A stretch of DNA of 51,908 nt from DATCMA01 sp036563645 (GTDB lineage Bacteria > Actinomycetota > Actinomycetes > Mycobacteriales > Micromonosporaceae). The DNA lies in the NCBI GenBank assembly GCA_036563645.1, contig DATCMA010000068.1:1-51908 (forward strand). Direction: 5' to 3'. Below are positions 44,758-51,908 of this stretch, one piece after another. The notes under the pieces are model-generated. The model was not told the origin of the DNA, searched no databases, and worked only from the letters and a program-made list of their open reading frames with translations. Positions within the stretch are counted from its first letter, which is position 1; the number at the start of each line of letters is the position of its first letter. The position numbers and the translations under genes were made by a program.

Positions 44758-46623
44758 ATGCAGACCCGCCCTGATCTCCGCAACGTCGCCATCGTCGCGC
44801 ACGTCGATCACGGAAAGACCACCTTGGTGGACGCCATGCTGCGGCAGGGCGGCATGCTCCACACCCGCACGGAGCTGCCCGAGCGGGTCATGGACTCCAT
44901 GGACCTGGAGCGGGAGAAGGGCATCACGATCCTCGCGAAGAACACCGCGATCAGGTACGTCGCCCCCGACGGCCACCCCATCACGATCAACATCATCGAT
45001 ACCCCGGGGCACGCGGACTTCGGCGGCGAGGTCGAACGCGGGCTGACGATGGTCGACGGCGTCCTCCTGCTCGTCGACGCGAGCGAAGGGCCGCTGCCGC
45101 AGACCCGGTTCGTCCTGCGCAAGGCCCTCCAGGCCCGGCTCCCCATCATCGTTGTGATCAATAAGGTCGATCGGCCGGACGCGCGGATTAAAGAGGTCAT
45201 CGACGCCACCTACGAACTCTTCTTCGATCTCGACGCCGACAGCGACCAAATTGACTTCCCGATCGTCTACGCCTGCGCCCGAGCGGGCGTCGCCTCGCTC
45301 ACCCAGCCCGCAGACGGCGCGATCCCGACGGACAGCGACAATTTGGAGCCGCTGTTCCGCACGCTCATCGAGACGATCCCCGCCCCGACGTTCGACCCCA
45401 GCGTTCCCCTCCAGGCCCACGTCACGAATCTGGACGCCTCTCCCTTCCTCGGCCGCCTCGCGCTGTGCCGCGTCCGCAACGGCACCATTCACAAAGGCCA
45501 GACCGTGGCGTGGTGCCGCACCGACGGCACCATCGAGCGCGTCCGGGTCACCGAACTGCTCATGACGGAAGGCCTGGAACGTAAACCGGCGGAGAGCGCC
45601 GGCCCAGGGGACATCATCGCCGTCGCCGGCATCCCCGACGTCATGATCGGCGAGACCTTGACGGACCCCGAAGACCCCCGCCCGCTCCCTTTGATCACTG
45701 TGGACGAGCCGGCGATCTCCATGACGATCGGCACGAACACCTCACCCCTCGCTGGCCGCACCAGGGGCACCAAGGTCACCGCGCGACTGGTCAAGGAACG
45801 GCTCGAACGGGAACTCATCGGCAACGTCTCCCTGCGGGTCCTCCCCACCGATCGACCGGACACCTGGGAGGTGCGGGGCCGCGGCGAGCTCGCGCTGGCG
45901 GTGCTCGTCGAGCAGATGCGCCGCGAACAGTACGAGCTCACCGTCGGCAAACCCCAGGTGGTCACCAAGGACATCGACGGCAAGCTGTGCGAGCCGGTGG
46001 AGCGGCTCACCATCGACGCGCCCGAGGAGTACCTGGGTGCCATCACCCAGCTCCTCGCCAGCCGGAAAGGGCGCATGGAGCAGCTCGTCAACCACGGCAC
46101 CGGGTGGGTCCGCATGGAGTGGCTCGTGCCGGCGCGCGGCCTGATTGGCTTCCGCACGGAGTTCCTCACCGAGACCCGCGGCACCGGGATCATGCACCAC
46201 GTCTTCGAGTCCTACGAGCCATGGTTCGGGGAGCTGCGAACCCGGACCACCGGCTCACTCGTCGCTGACCGGGCCGGGGTGGTCACGGCGTACGCGATGC
46301 TCAACCTCCAGCAGCGGGGCACGCTCTTCGTCGAGCCCGGCACCGAGGTGTACGAGGGAATGATCGTCGGGGAACACGCGCGCCCCGACGACCTCGACGT
46401 CAACATCACCAAGGAGCGGAAACTCACCAATATCCGGTCCTCGACCGCCGAGGAGCTGGAGAAGCTGACGCCGCCGCGCAAGCTCTCCCTGGAGGAAGCG
46501 CTGGAGTTCTGCCGCGAGGACGAGTGCGTCGAGGTCACGCCCACCGCGATCCGCCTCCGGAAGGTCGTGCTCGACCAGGCGGAACGCGCCCGCATCGCCG
46601 CCCGCCGCAAGCAGAGCCGGTGA
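44758..46623 (+). CDS. typA: Ribosome-associated GTPase TypA/BipA
   Basis: A 621-residue translational GTPase related to EF-G, needed for ribosome assembly and growth under stress. G motifs: AHVDHGKTT (G1, near 13-21), DTPGHADFGGEV (G3) and VINKVDRPDA (G4); then domain II, an EF-G-like domain and the BipA-specific C-terminal domain (AVVTAYAMLNLQQRG, TKERKLTNIRSSTAEE). I chose the ATG at 44758 with GAGGGAG upstream; a start at 44731 adds nine residues and has no ribosome-binding site. Confidence 0.97.
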   Translation: MQTRPDLRNVAIVAHVDHGKTTLVDAMLRQGGMLHTRTELPERVMDSMDLEREKGITILAKNTAIRYVAPDGHPITINIIDTPGHADFGGEVERGLTMVDGVLLLVDASEGPLPQTRFVLRKALQARLPIIVVINKVDRPDARIKEVIDATYELFFDLDADSDQIDFPIVYACARAGVASLTQPADGAIPTDSDNLEPLFRTLIETIPAPTFDPSVPLQAHVTNLDASPFLGRLALCRVRNGTIHKGQTVAWCRTDGTIERVRVTELLMTEGLERKPAESAGPGDIIAVAGIPDVMIGETLTDPEDPRPLPLITVDEPAISMTIGTNTSPLAGRTRGTKVTARLVKERLERELIGNVSLRVLPTDRPDTWEVRGRGELALAVLVEQMRREQYELTVGKPQVVTKDIDGKLCEPVERLTIDAPEEYLGAITQLLASRKGRMEQLVNHGTGWVRMEWLVPARGLIGFRTEFLTETRGTGIMHHVFESYEPWFGELRTRTTGSLVADRAGVVTAYAMLNLQQRGTLFVEPGTEVYEGMIVGEHARPDDLDVNITKERKLTNIRSSTAEELEKLTPPRKLSLEEALEFCREDECVEVTPTAIRLRKVVLDQAERARIAARRKQSR

Positions 46624-46624
46624 C

Positions 46625-46657
46625 GCCGCGGCGACGCCGCCGGGCCCACGCCGCGGC
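46625..46657. terminator. Bidirectional terminator between typA and terC
   Basis: Perfect 9-bp inverted repeat, GCCGCGGCG at 46625-46633 against 46649-46657, 15-base loop. It begins 1 base after the typA stop and overlaps the first base of the terC stop on the other strand. Confidence 0.6.
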
Positions 46658-47661
46658 TAGTCCACGGCACCGACGAGGGCGCGCTTCCGCTCCCGGCTCA
46701 TCTTGATCAAGCTGGCGATCGCGGCGATACCCAACGACGCGATGATCACCGACAGCGAGAGCCAGATCGGCACGTGCGGCGCCCAGGCGATCGGCTTGCC
46801 CCCGTTGATGAACGGCAGGCTGTTCTCCGCGAGGGCCTCCAGCACGAGCTTCACCCCGATGAAGGCGAGCACCACCGCGAGGCCGGTGCTGAGGTAGACC
46901 AGCCGGTCCAGCAATCCGCCGAGCAAGAAGTACAGCTGGCGGAGCCCCATGAGGGCGAAGACGTTGGCGGTGAAGACCAGGTACGGCTCCTTGGTAATCC
47001 CGAAGATCGCCGGGATGGAGTCGAGCGCGAAGATCAGGTCGGTGGTGCCGATCGCGATCATCACGATGAGCATCGGGGTGAACAGCCGCCGGCCCGTCGC
47101 GGGATCGCGAGTGAGGAAGCGCGCCCCGTCGTAGGCCGTGGCCATCGGCAACGCCCGCCGGGTCAACCGGATGAACACGTTCTCGGAGAACTCTTCCTCC
47201 TCCGAGTTCCCCTGGCGCAGCATCGTGATCGCGGTGTACACCAGGAACGCGCCGAAGATGTAAAAGACCCAGGAGAATCGCGATATCAAGGCCGCGCCCG
47301 CCGCGATGAAGACGCCGCGCATGATCAACGCCAGCACAATGCCGACCATCAGCACCCGCTGCTGGTATTCGCGCGGCACGGCGAATCGCGCCATGATGAT
47401 GACGAAGACGAAGAGGTTGTCGACCGAGAGGCTGTACTCCGTCAGCCAGCCGGTGAAGAATTCGCCCGCCGGGACGGGGCCCGCCGCGACCCAGATCCCT
47501 ATTCCGAAGAGCACCGCGAGTCCCACGTAGAAGGCGACCCACAAGCTCGACTCGCGGATACTCGGCTCGTGCGGGCGACGCGTGATGAGGGCGAGATCGC
47601 CGAGCAGGATGACCACAAGGACGGCCAGCGTCGCACACCACACCCAGGTGGATACGTTCAC
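46657..47661 (-). CDS. terC: TerC-family membrane protein
   Basis: A 334-residue integral membrane protein of the TerC/Alx family, with about nine hydrophobic segments. The conserved charged residues lie in SVDNLFVFV (first half) and DLIFALDSIPAIFG (second half), a duplicated motif of the family. Members such as E. coli Alx and B. subtilis YkoY export manganese or load it onto secreted proteins. The leader upstream resembles the manganese riboswitch that controls those genes. I chose the GTG at 47661; GGAGGT lies four bases upstream. C-terminal basic tail MSRERKRALVG. Confidence 0.92.
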   Translation of the reverse strand: MNVSTWVWCATLAVLVVILLGDLALITRRPHEPSIRESSLWVAFYVGLAVLFGIGIWVAAGPVPAGEFFTGWLTEYSLSVDNLFVFVIIMARFAVPREYQQRVLMVGIVLALIMRGVFIAAGAALISRFSWVFYIFGAFLVYTAITMLRQGNSEEEEFSENVFIRLTRRALPMATAYDGARFLTRDPATGRRLFTPMLIVMIAIGTTDLIFALDSIPAIFGITKEPYLVFTANVFALMGLRQLYFLLGGLLDRLVYLSTGLAVVLAFIGVKLVLEALAENSLPFINGGKPIAWAPHVPIWLSLSVIIASLGIAAIASLIKMSRERKRALVGAVD

Positions 47662-48036
47662 GTCAACCTCCGGCAGGCACACGGCAGCACCGAGGCACGC
47701 CTGGCGGTGACAGGCGGCGACGATGCGCGCTCCAGTGACTGTCGGAGGTCTCTTCCGCCACCGCCCGGGCTCCTCTCGACCGGGCGATGACCGACTGCGC
47801 CGGGTCGGAAGACACAGAGGCCACCCGACCGTGTTGACGACGCGGCCGCGGGGGAATACTCCCCTCCTCGTCCGTCATTGTTTCGTATCTGCCTGGAACC
47901 TAGTGAGCACCCCCCGGCAAGAAAAGTCGCGAGTCGACACCATCACTGTGGTCCGTGCCACATTCCGTCGAGCTTCCTAGGAGGATGGGCTGAAACGGGG
48001 AGGCGGGCGGGAATCCCTCGCGCCGCGCGGGCCCGG
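47662..48036. other. 375-base region between uvrB and terC
   Basis: It contains the terC leader with the riboswitch-like element (entry below), a TAGGTT -10-like hexamer on the minus strand at 47897-47902, and a CCTAGGAGGATG element at 47976-47987. A 71-codon open frame inside the leader overlaps the riboswitch and is not believed to be a gene. Confidence 0.6.
47736..47877 (-). promoter_or_regulatory. yybP-ykoY (manganese) riboswitch-like leader of terC
   Basis: Read on the minus strand, three conserved elements of the yybP-ykoY class appear in order: GGGGAGTA at 47857-47864, TCGTCAACAC at 47831-47840, and GGAAGAGACC at 47747-47756. Flanking ends can pair to form the closing P1 stem (TGAC...GAGG with CCTC...GTCA). 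This class senses Mn2+ and controls TerC/MntP-type genes. The 3' strand ACCTCCG (47743-47749) is complementary to the terC Shine-Dalgarno CGGAGGT (47666-47672), so the switch probably acts on translation: Mn2+ binding keeps the 3' strand in P1 and frees the ribosome site. The class call is from recalled consensus. Confidence 0.78.
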
Positions 48037-50154
48037 CTACTTCGCGCCCGCAGCCTCCATCGCCCGAAGCTCCTTCTTGAGCTCCGCGATCTCGTCACGG
48101 ATACGCGCGGCCAACTCGAACTGCAACTCCCGCGCCGCGCTCAACATCTGCTCGTTGAGCTCCTCGATGAGCCGGGCGAGATCCGCCCGCGCCATTCCCG
48201 CCCGCGACGGCGTGACGACCGCGCCGCGGCTCCGCGTCTCCGGCACCGGAGCCTTACCCCGGGAGATCTGGCGACCGCCCCCGCCGACCGCCCCAGGCCC
48301 AGCGAGCATGCTCGCGGTGTCCTCGGACTCGCGGTAGATGTCGTCGAGGATGTCGTGGATCTTCTTTCGCAGCGGCTGGGGCGTGATGCCGTGCTCCTCG
48401 TTGTACGCGAGCTGCTTGGCACGCCGCCGGTTCGTCTCCTCGATCGCGGCCGCCATCGCTGGAGTGATCTTGTCGGCATACATGTGGACTTGGCCGGAGA
48501 CGTTGCGCGCCGCACGGCCAATCGTCTGGATCAGTGACCGGGTGCTGCGCAGGAAGCCCTCTTTGTCGGCGTCGAGGATGGCGACGAGGGACACCTCGGG
48601 GAGGTCGAGGCCCTCCCGCAGGAGGTTGATGCCGACGAGCACGTCGTAGTCGCCCTTGCGCAGCTCCCGCAGGAGCTCGACTCGACGCAGCGTGTCGATC
48701 TCGGAGTGCAGGTACCGCACGCGGATGCCGTGCTCGAGCAAGTAATCGGTGAGGTCCTCGGCCATCTTCTTGGTGAGCGTCGTGACGAGCACGCGCTCGT
48801 TGCGCTCCGCCCGCGTCGTGATCTCGTGCATGAGGTCGTCGATCTGCCCCTTCGTCGGCTTGACGATCACCTCGGGATCGACAAGCCCGGTAGGCCGGAT
48901 GACCTGTTCGACGACCTCACCGCCCGCCTGCTCCAGCTCCCAGTCCCCCGGCGTGGCGGACAGGTAGACGATCTGCCCCACCCGCTCGAGGAACTCGTCA
49001 AACCGCAGGGGTCGGTTCTCCGCGGCGCTGGGGAGCCGGAACCCGTGCTCGATGAGCATCCGCTTGCGCGACGCGTCGCCTTCGTACATGCCCCCAAGCT
49101 GGGGCACCGTCACGTGCGACTCGTCGATGACGGTCAAGAAGTCATCGGGGAAGTAGTCGAGCAGACAGTGCGGCGGCGTACCGAAGTCGCGGCCGTCGAT
49201 GTGCATCGAGTAGTTCTCGATGCCGGAGCAGAAGCCCACCTGGCGCATCATCTCGATGTCGTAGGTGGTGCGCATCCGCAACCGCTGCGCCTCCAGCAGC
49301 TTGCCGTGCCGCTCGAGTTCAGCCACGCGCTCGGCGAGCTCCTCCTCGATCCGGCGAATCGCACGCTCCATCCGCTCCGGGCCGACCGCGTAGTGCGTCG
49401 CGGGGAAGATGAACACCTGGTCGACTTCGCGGATCACGTCCCCGGTTAGCGGGTGGAGGTACGACAGCCGCTCCACCTCGTCGCCGAAGAACTCGATCCG
49501 CACGGCGAGCTCCTCGTACGCCGGGATGATCTCCAGGGTGTCGCCCCGTACCCGGAACGTGCCCCGGTGGAAGGAGACGTCGTTGCGGGTGTACTGGATG
49601 TCGACGAGGCGCCGGAGCAGCGCATCACGGTCCCACTCCTCCCCCACGCGAAGGGAGACCGCGCGCTCGAGGTACTCCTGCGGCGTCCCCAGGCCGTAGA
49701 TCGCCGACACCGTCGCGACGACGACCACGTCCCGCCGGGTCAGCAGCGACATCGTCGCCGAATGCCGGAGGCGCTCCACCTCCTCGTTGATCGAGGCGTC
49801 CTTCTCGATGTAGGTGTCGGTCTGCGGAATGTACGCCTCAGGCTGGTAATAGTCGTAGTAGCTGACGAAATACTCCACGGCGTTATTCGGCAGCAGCTCC
49901 CGGAATTCCTTAGCGAGCTGAGCCGCCAAAGTCTTGTTGTGCGCGAGCACCAACGCCGGACGCTGGAGCCGCTCCACCAGCCAGGCCGCGGTCGCGCTCT
50001 TACCGGTCCCGGTGGCGCCGAGCAGAACCACATACCGATCCCCTCGCCGGATCCGCCGTTCTAGCTCGTCGATGGCGGCGGGCTGGTCCCCCGCGGGCTG
50101 GAAGTCACTGACGACCTCGAAGCGGCCGTCCACACGTGGGATGTCTAGCGCCAT
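48037..50154 (-). CDS. uvrB: Excinuclease ABC subunit B
   Basis: A 705-residue UvrB helicase-like core of nucleotide excision repair. Walker A GATGTGKS at 46-53; beta-hairpin region YYDYYQPEAYIPQTDTYIEK for DNA strand insertion; DEAD-like box VIDESHV; C-terminal UVR motif (LIEELNEQMLSAARELQFEL) that contacts UvrC. The frame opens upstream, but ATG 50154 gives the family start MALDIPRVDGRFEVVSDF; no clear Shine-Dalgarno precedes it. With uvrA and uvrC on the same stretch, all three excision genes lie in this window. Confidence 0.97.
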   Translation of the reverse strand: MALDIPRVDGRFEVVSDFQPAGDQPAAIDELERRIRRGDRYVVLLGATGTGKSATAAWLVERLQRPALVLAHNKTLAAQLAKEFRELLPNNAVEYFVSYYDYYQPEAYIPQTDTYIEKDASINEEVERLRHSATMSLLTRRDVVVVATVSAIYGLGTPQEYLERAVSLRVGEEWDRDALLRRLVDIQYTRNDVSFHRGTFRVRGDTLEIIPAYEELAVRIEFFGDEVERLSYLHPLTGDVIREVDQVFIFPATHYAVGPERMERAIRRIEEELAERVAELERHGKLLEAQRLRMRTTYDIEMMRQVGFCSGIENYSMHIDGRDFGTPPHCLLDYFPDDFLTVIDESHVTVPQLGGMYEGDASRKRMLIEHGFRLPSAAENRPLRFDEFLERVGQIVYLSATPGDWELEQAGGEVVEQVIRPTGLVDPEVIVKPTKGQIDDLMHEITTRAERNERVLVTTLTKKMAEDLTDYLLEHGIRVRYLHSEIDTLRRVELLRELRKGDYDVLVGINLLREGLDLPEVSLVAILDADKEGFLRSTRSLIQTIGRAARNVSGQVHMYADKITPAMAAAIEETNRRRAKQLAYNEEHGITPQPLRKKIHDILDDIYRESEDTASMLAGPGAVGGGGRQISRGKAPVPETRSRGAVVTPSRAGMARADLARLIEELNEQMLSAARELQFELAARIRDEIAELKKELRAMEAAGAK

Positions 50155-50173
50155 ACCCACACCGTACGCCCTC

Positions 50174-50203
50174 GGTATGACACGGCACGGTGAGCGGTTC
50201 CAA
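50174..50203 (-). promoter_or_regulatory. Putative uvrB promoter
   Basis: On the minus strand TTGGAA (50198-50203) and CATACC (50174-50179) are 18 bases apart, a reasonable -35/-10 pair 20 bases before the uvrB ATG. No LexA dyad was seen nearby. Weak call. Confidence 0.35.
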
Positions 50204-50299
50204 AGTGGCTCCAAACGTGTAGTTGAATGCCGTTGATTCCGTGACTGGTTAAGAAAAACATCAGTGTGACGAGAGGTGGAAAAGGGTTGTCCGGTTAAT

Positions 50300-50516
50300 A
50301 TCGCCGCGCTACCGTCGACAACGGTACGCGGGGTTAGCGCGCGGAGAAGTTCTGGCGGTTCTGCTGGGCCACCGGCCGACAGGCCGGGGTGGCCCCGTTC
50401 CGCTGGAATGAGCGGCTGCAGCCCCGACAGCGCCGCCGGCGCGTCGGCGAGCGCGCCCCTGCGCGCACCCGCGCAGAGAGGCCCCTCCGCCTAATACGGA
50501 GGGGCCTCACCATTTT
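50300..50516 (+). ncRNA. Candidate structured small RNA between uvrB and coaE
   Basis: This stretch ends in a classical intrinsic terminator on the plus strand, but no believable plus-strand gene precedes it. Upstream it is rich in hairpins: TACCGT/ACGGTA around 50320, a GGGCCACC-GGCC/GGCC-GGTGGCCC stem at about 50366-50395, and GGCTGCAGCC. The transcript start is not known; TAATAT near 50300 or TTGATT/AAACAT further upstream are possible promoters. A 72-codon GTG frame (50276-50494), Ser/Ala/Pro-rich with its stop inside the terminator loop, is an alternative but unlikely. No known RNA family is recognised. Confidence 0.35.
50478..50516 (+). terminator. Strong intrinsic terminator with T-tract
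   Basis: Perfect 12-bp stem: GAGGCCCCTCCG at 50478-50489 pairs with 50497-50508, 7-base loop, followed by ACCATTTTT. It is the only terminator in the window with a clear T-run, and it is directed to the plus strand. Confidence 0.9.
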
Positions 50517-51249
50517 TGTGTATTCGATTCACGAGGAATCCGTTAACCCCTTTCCCCTAAAGGGAACTCGACGCCCATTTAATGCGCACGTCGCACTGTC
50601 GCCCCTCCATCCAATACCCACGCTCGTGATGAACCGGCACCGAAAAAACCACGTCGCGCAGGGCTGTGGCGCGGATCGGCCGTGGCGAAGGGCGCAGTCG
50701 CGACAAAGGTCGTCGCTGGTCACCGTTGTCGCAGTCGCACGCGTGGCAGAGGACACGCCCCGCATTTCATCCTAGGAAGCTAGGTTTAAGCGTGGACCAA
50801 TCGTCGCGCTCACCCCAGAGACATCAGACGTTTTCAGCTGTTTTCAACGCAAAACCGCACAGCCCAGCCGCGACATCTCAGCCCATCAGAACAGAAACAC
50901 GAGGTTTTATCCTCGTCACACTCTAATTTCTGATACGTACCCTTTTTCCTGTGACTGTCTTCATGCACGCATCACGCACGTGTGAATGAGTACGCCACAG
51001 CTACGGCACCATTCCTCAGATAACTAGGTAAAACCGGGCATTTACACCGTATTGGTGGCATTGGTGATGTCTGCCGACAGTCCTACCGTCGCTACCCTCT
51101 ACCCGACTTGGCTACCGTGTCGGTTGTCATTCCGCATCGGCATCGCCCACGCTCGGCGGCGCCCATTCGGCATCCTCCTAGGCCACCTACGGCGCCACGC
51201 GTCAAAGACACATCACGCACCGCCCTGCGGCCACAGCCCTAGCAGCGAC
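50517..51249. other. AT-richer non-coding region between the terminator and coaE
   Basis: These 733 bases follow the terminator and precede the coaE stop. Base composition is clearly lower in GC than the genes. It holds CATCCTAGG (50768-50776) and CATCCTCCTAGG (51171-51182), both related to an element downstream of uvrB. Short GTTTTCA direct repeats lie near 50831-50847. I see no gene, tRNA or insertion sequence. Confidence 0.5.
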
Positions 51250-51908
51250 TCAGTGAGTCAACCGCCACCCCGTCGCGCCGGCCCACTCCTCAGCACGCGG
51301 CAACGCCGCCGCCCACCAGGCGGCCTTCGCCCGGGCGTACTCCCGCTGCTCAACCCGCTGCTGAACAAGTCGCCGCCGGAGAGTGGTGTACTCAGCGGCG
51401 GCGTCAGGGTCCGCCGTCAACCAGTCCCGCAGCAGCACGGCCCGACGTCGCTCCGGGGAATCAGCCGACCGCGGGTACACCTGTACCAGCCGTCCCGGGT
51501 CCGCGCCTGCGTGGTCGTCACTGCCGGCCAGCCGGGGGAAACCAGCCTCCTCCAGTGCGGCGTGGACCCGATGATCCACCTCGGGCACGGTGACCATGAT
51601 GTCGATGACGTCCACCGCCGCCATCCCCGGCACCGCGGTGGCGCCGATGTGATCAACACGGGGGTCGTGGGCGGCGAGAGCGTGCCCGATCCGGGCGGCC
51701 AACCGCGCGTACTGGGCTGCCCAATCGGCATCGTGGTCGCGCAGCGAAGCTGGCTCCTGGCTGGTCACGGGATGACGCAGCCGCAGGTTCCGCTCATACC
51801 CGAGGAGCCGCTCCCGCCACAGCCGGTCCACCTGATCGCGCAACTGGGTCAGGTCACCAGAGTTGTCCACCACAGCATCGGCTGCGGCCCGCCGACGCTG
51901 GTCATCGA
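51250..51908 (-). CDS. coaE: Dephospho-CoA kinase fused to GrpB domain, 5'-truncated
   Basis: The C-terminal 218 residues of a fusion protein; the N-terminus lies beyond the window edge. The first ~45 visible residues (AAADAVVDNSGDLTQLRDQV, then DRLWRERLL) are the C-terminal end of a CoaE kinase, which phosphorylates dephospho-CoA. The rest is a GrpB/UPF0157 domain: DHDADWAAQYARLAARIGHAL, then HIGATAVPGMAAVDVIDIMV (a variant of the GSTSVPG nucleotidyltransferase-like motif, with Ser to Ala), and AEYTTLRRRLVQQR. Mycobacterial and streptomycete CoaE carry this same extra domain. uvrB follows coaE, as in many actinobacteria. Confidence 0.9.
   Translation of the reverse strand, partial: DDQRRRAAADAVVDNSGDLTQLRDQVDRLWRERLLGYERNLRLRHPVTSQEPASLRDHDADWAAQYARLAARIGHALAAHDPRVDHIGATAVPGMAAVDVIDIMVTVPEVDHRVHAALEEAGFPRLAGSDDHAGADPGRLVQVYPRSADSPERRRAVLLRDWLTADPDAAAEYTTLRRRLVQQRVEQREYARAKAAWWAAALPRAEEWAGATGWRLTH

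Noticed and set aside
47663..47878. 71-codon minus-strand frame upstream of terC
   Set aside because: It coincides with the riboswitch-like leader, whose bases are constrained by RNA structure. No ribosome-binding site or motif is seen.
50276..50494. 72-codon plus-strand frame ending in the terminator loop
   Set aside because: GTG start with a weak ribosome-binding site, low-complexity Ser/Ala/Pro product, stop codon inside the hairpin loop. A structured RNA is the better reading.

Overview
The window comes from a high-GC Gram-positive genome (Actinomycetota). The lineage is shown by OpcA beside glucose-6-phosphate dehydrogenase, WhiA next to YvcK and RapZ, a mycothiol-dependent-type maleylpyruvate isomerase homologue, a Ddn-type F420 (deazaflavin) oxidoreductase, DUF2630, a SufR-led SUF operon, and a dephospho-CoA kinase fused to a GrpB domain. 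The genus cannot be fixed from sequence alone. This is chromosomal core. I see no rRNA, tRNA, phage, transposase, CRISPR array or defence island.

Layout. 1-4135: 3' end of aconitase acnA, a DUF2630 protein, a HAD-like protein on the other strand and the TetR regulator AcnR. 4193-8281: an SDR, an ABC exporter half-transporter, an enoyl-CoA hydratase/isomerase relative and a small HTH protein. 9069-16569: an acVLRF1-type ribosome-rescue factor, then the complete minus-strand operon sufR-sufB-sufD-Rieske ferredoxin-sufC-sufS-sufU-sufT. 16683-19275: heme A synthase ctaA, a small unknown protein and heme O synthase ctaB. 19526-27821: plus-strand pentose phosphate operon tkt-tal-pgi-zwf-opcA-pgl. 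It converges on 28013-31506, the glycolytic minus-strand set gap-pgk-tpiA followed by secG. 31784-36765: uvrC-rapZ-yvcK-whiA on the minus strand. 36933-40506: a Rieske lipoprotein downstream of uvrA. 40927-43368: a maleylpyruvate isomerase-like protein, an MBL-fold hydrolase, a barstar-like protein and a Ddn-like protein. 43462-47661: a lytic transglycosylase, typA and terC. 48037-51908: uvrB, a 1.1-kb non-coding stretch and the C-terminal part of coaE-GrpB.

Together the genes cover carbon flux (TCA entry, pentose phosphate, lower glycolysis), Fe-S assembly and the iron/heme enzymes that depend on it, and nucleotide excision repair (uvrA, uvrB and uvrC all lie in 15 kb). The most notable items outside annotated genes are: a yybP-ykoY (manganese) riboswitch-like leader upstream of terC, with a strand complementary to the terC ribosome-binding site; a strong plus-strand intrinsic terminator with a highly structured upstream stretch and no convincing gene between uvrB and coaE (a candidate small RNA); palindromes at the acnR and sufR promoters; a perfect palindrome between sufB and sufD; a 29-bp exact tandem duplication upstream of the Rieske lipoprotein; and several enzyme homologues whose catalytic or metal-binding residues are replaced. 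I did not find a convincing new multi-gene system.
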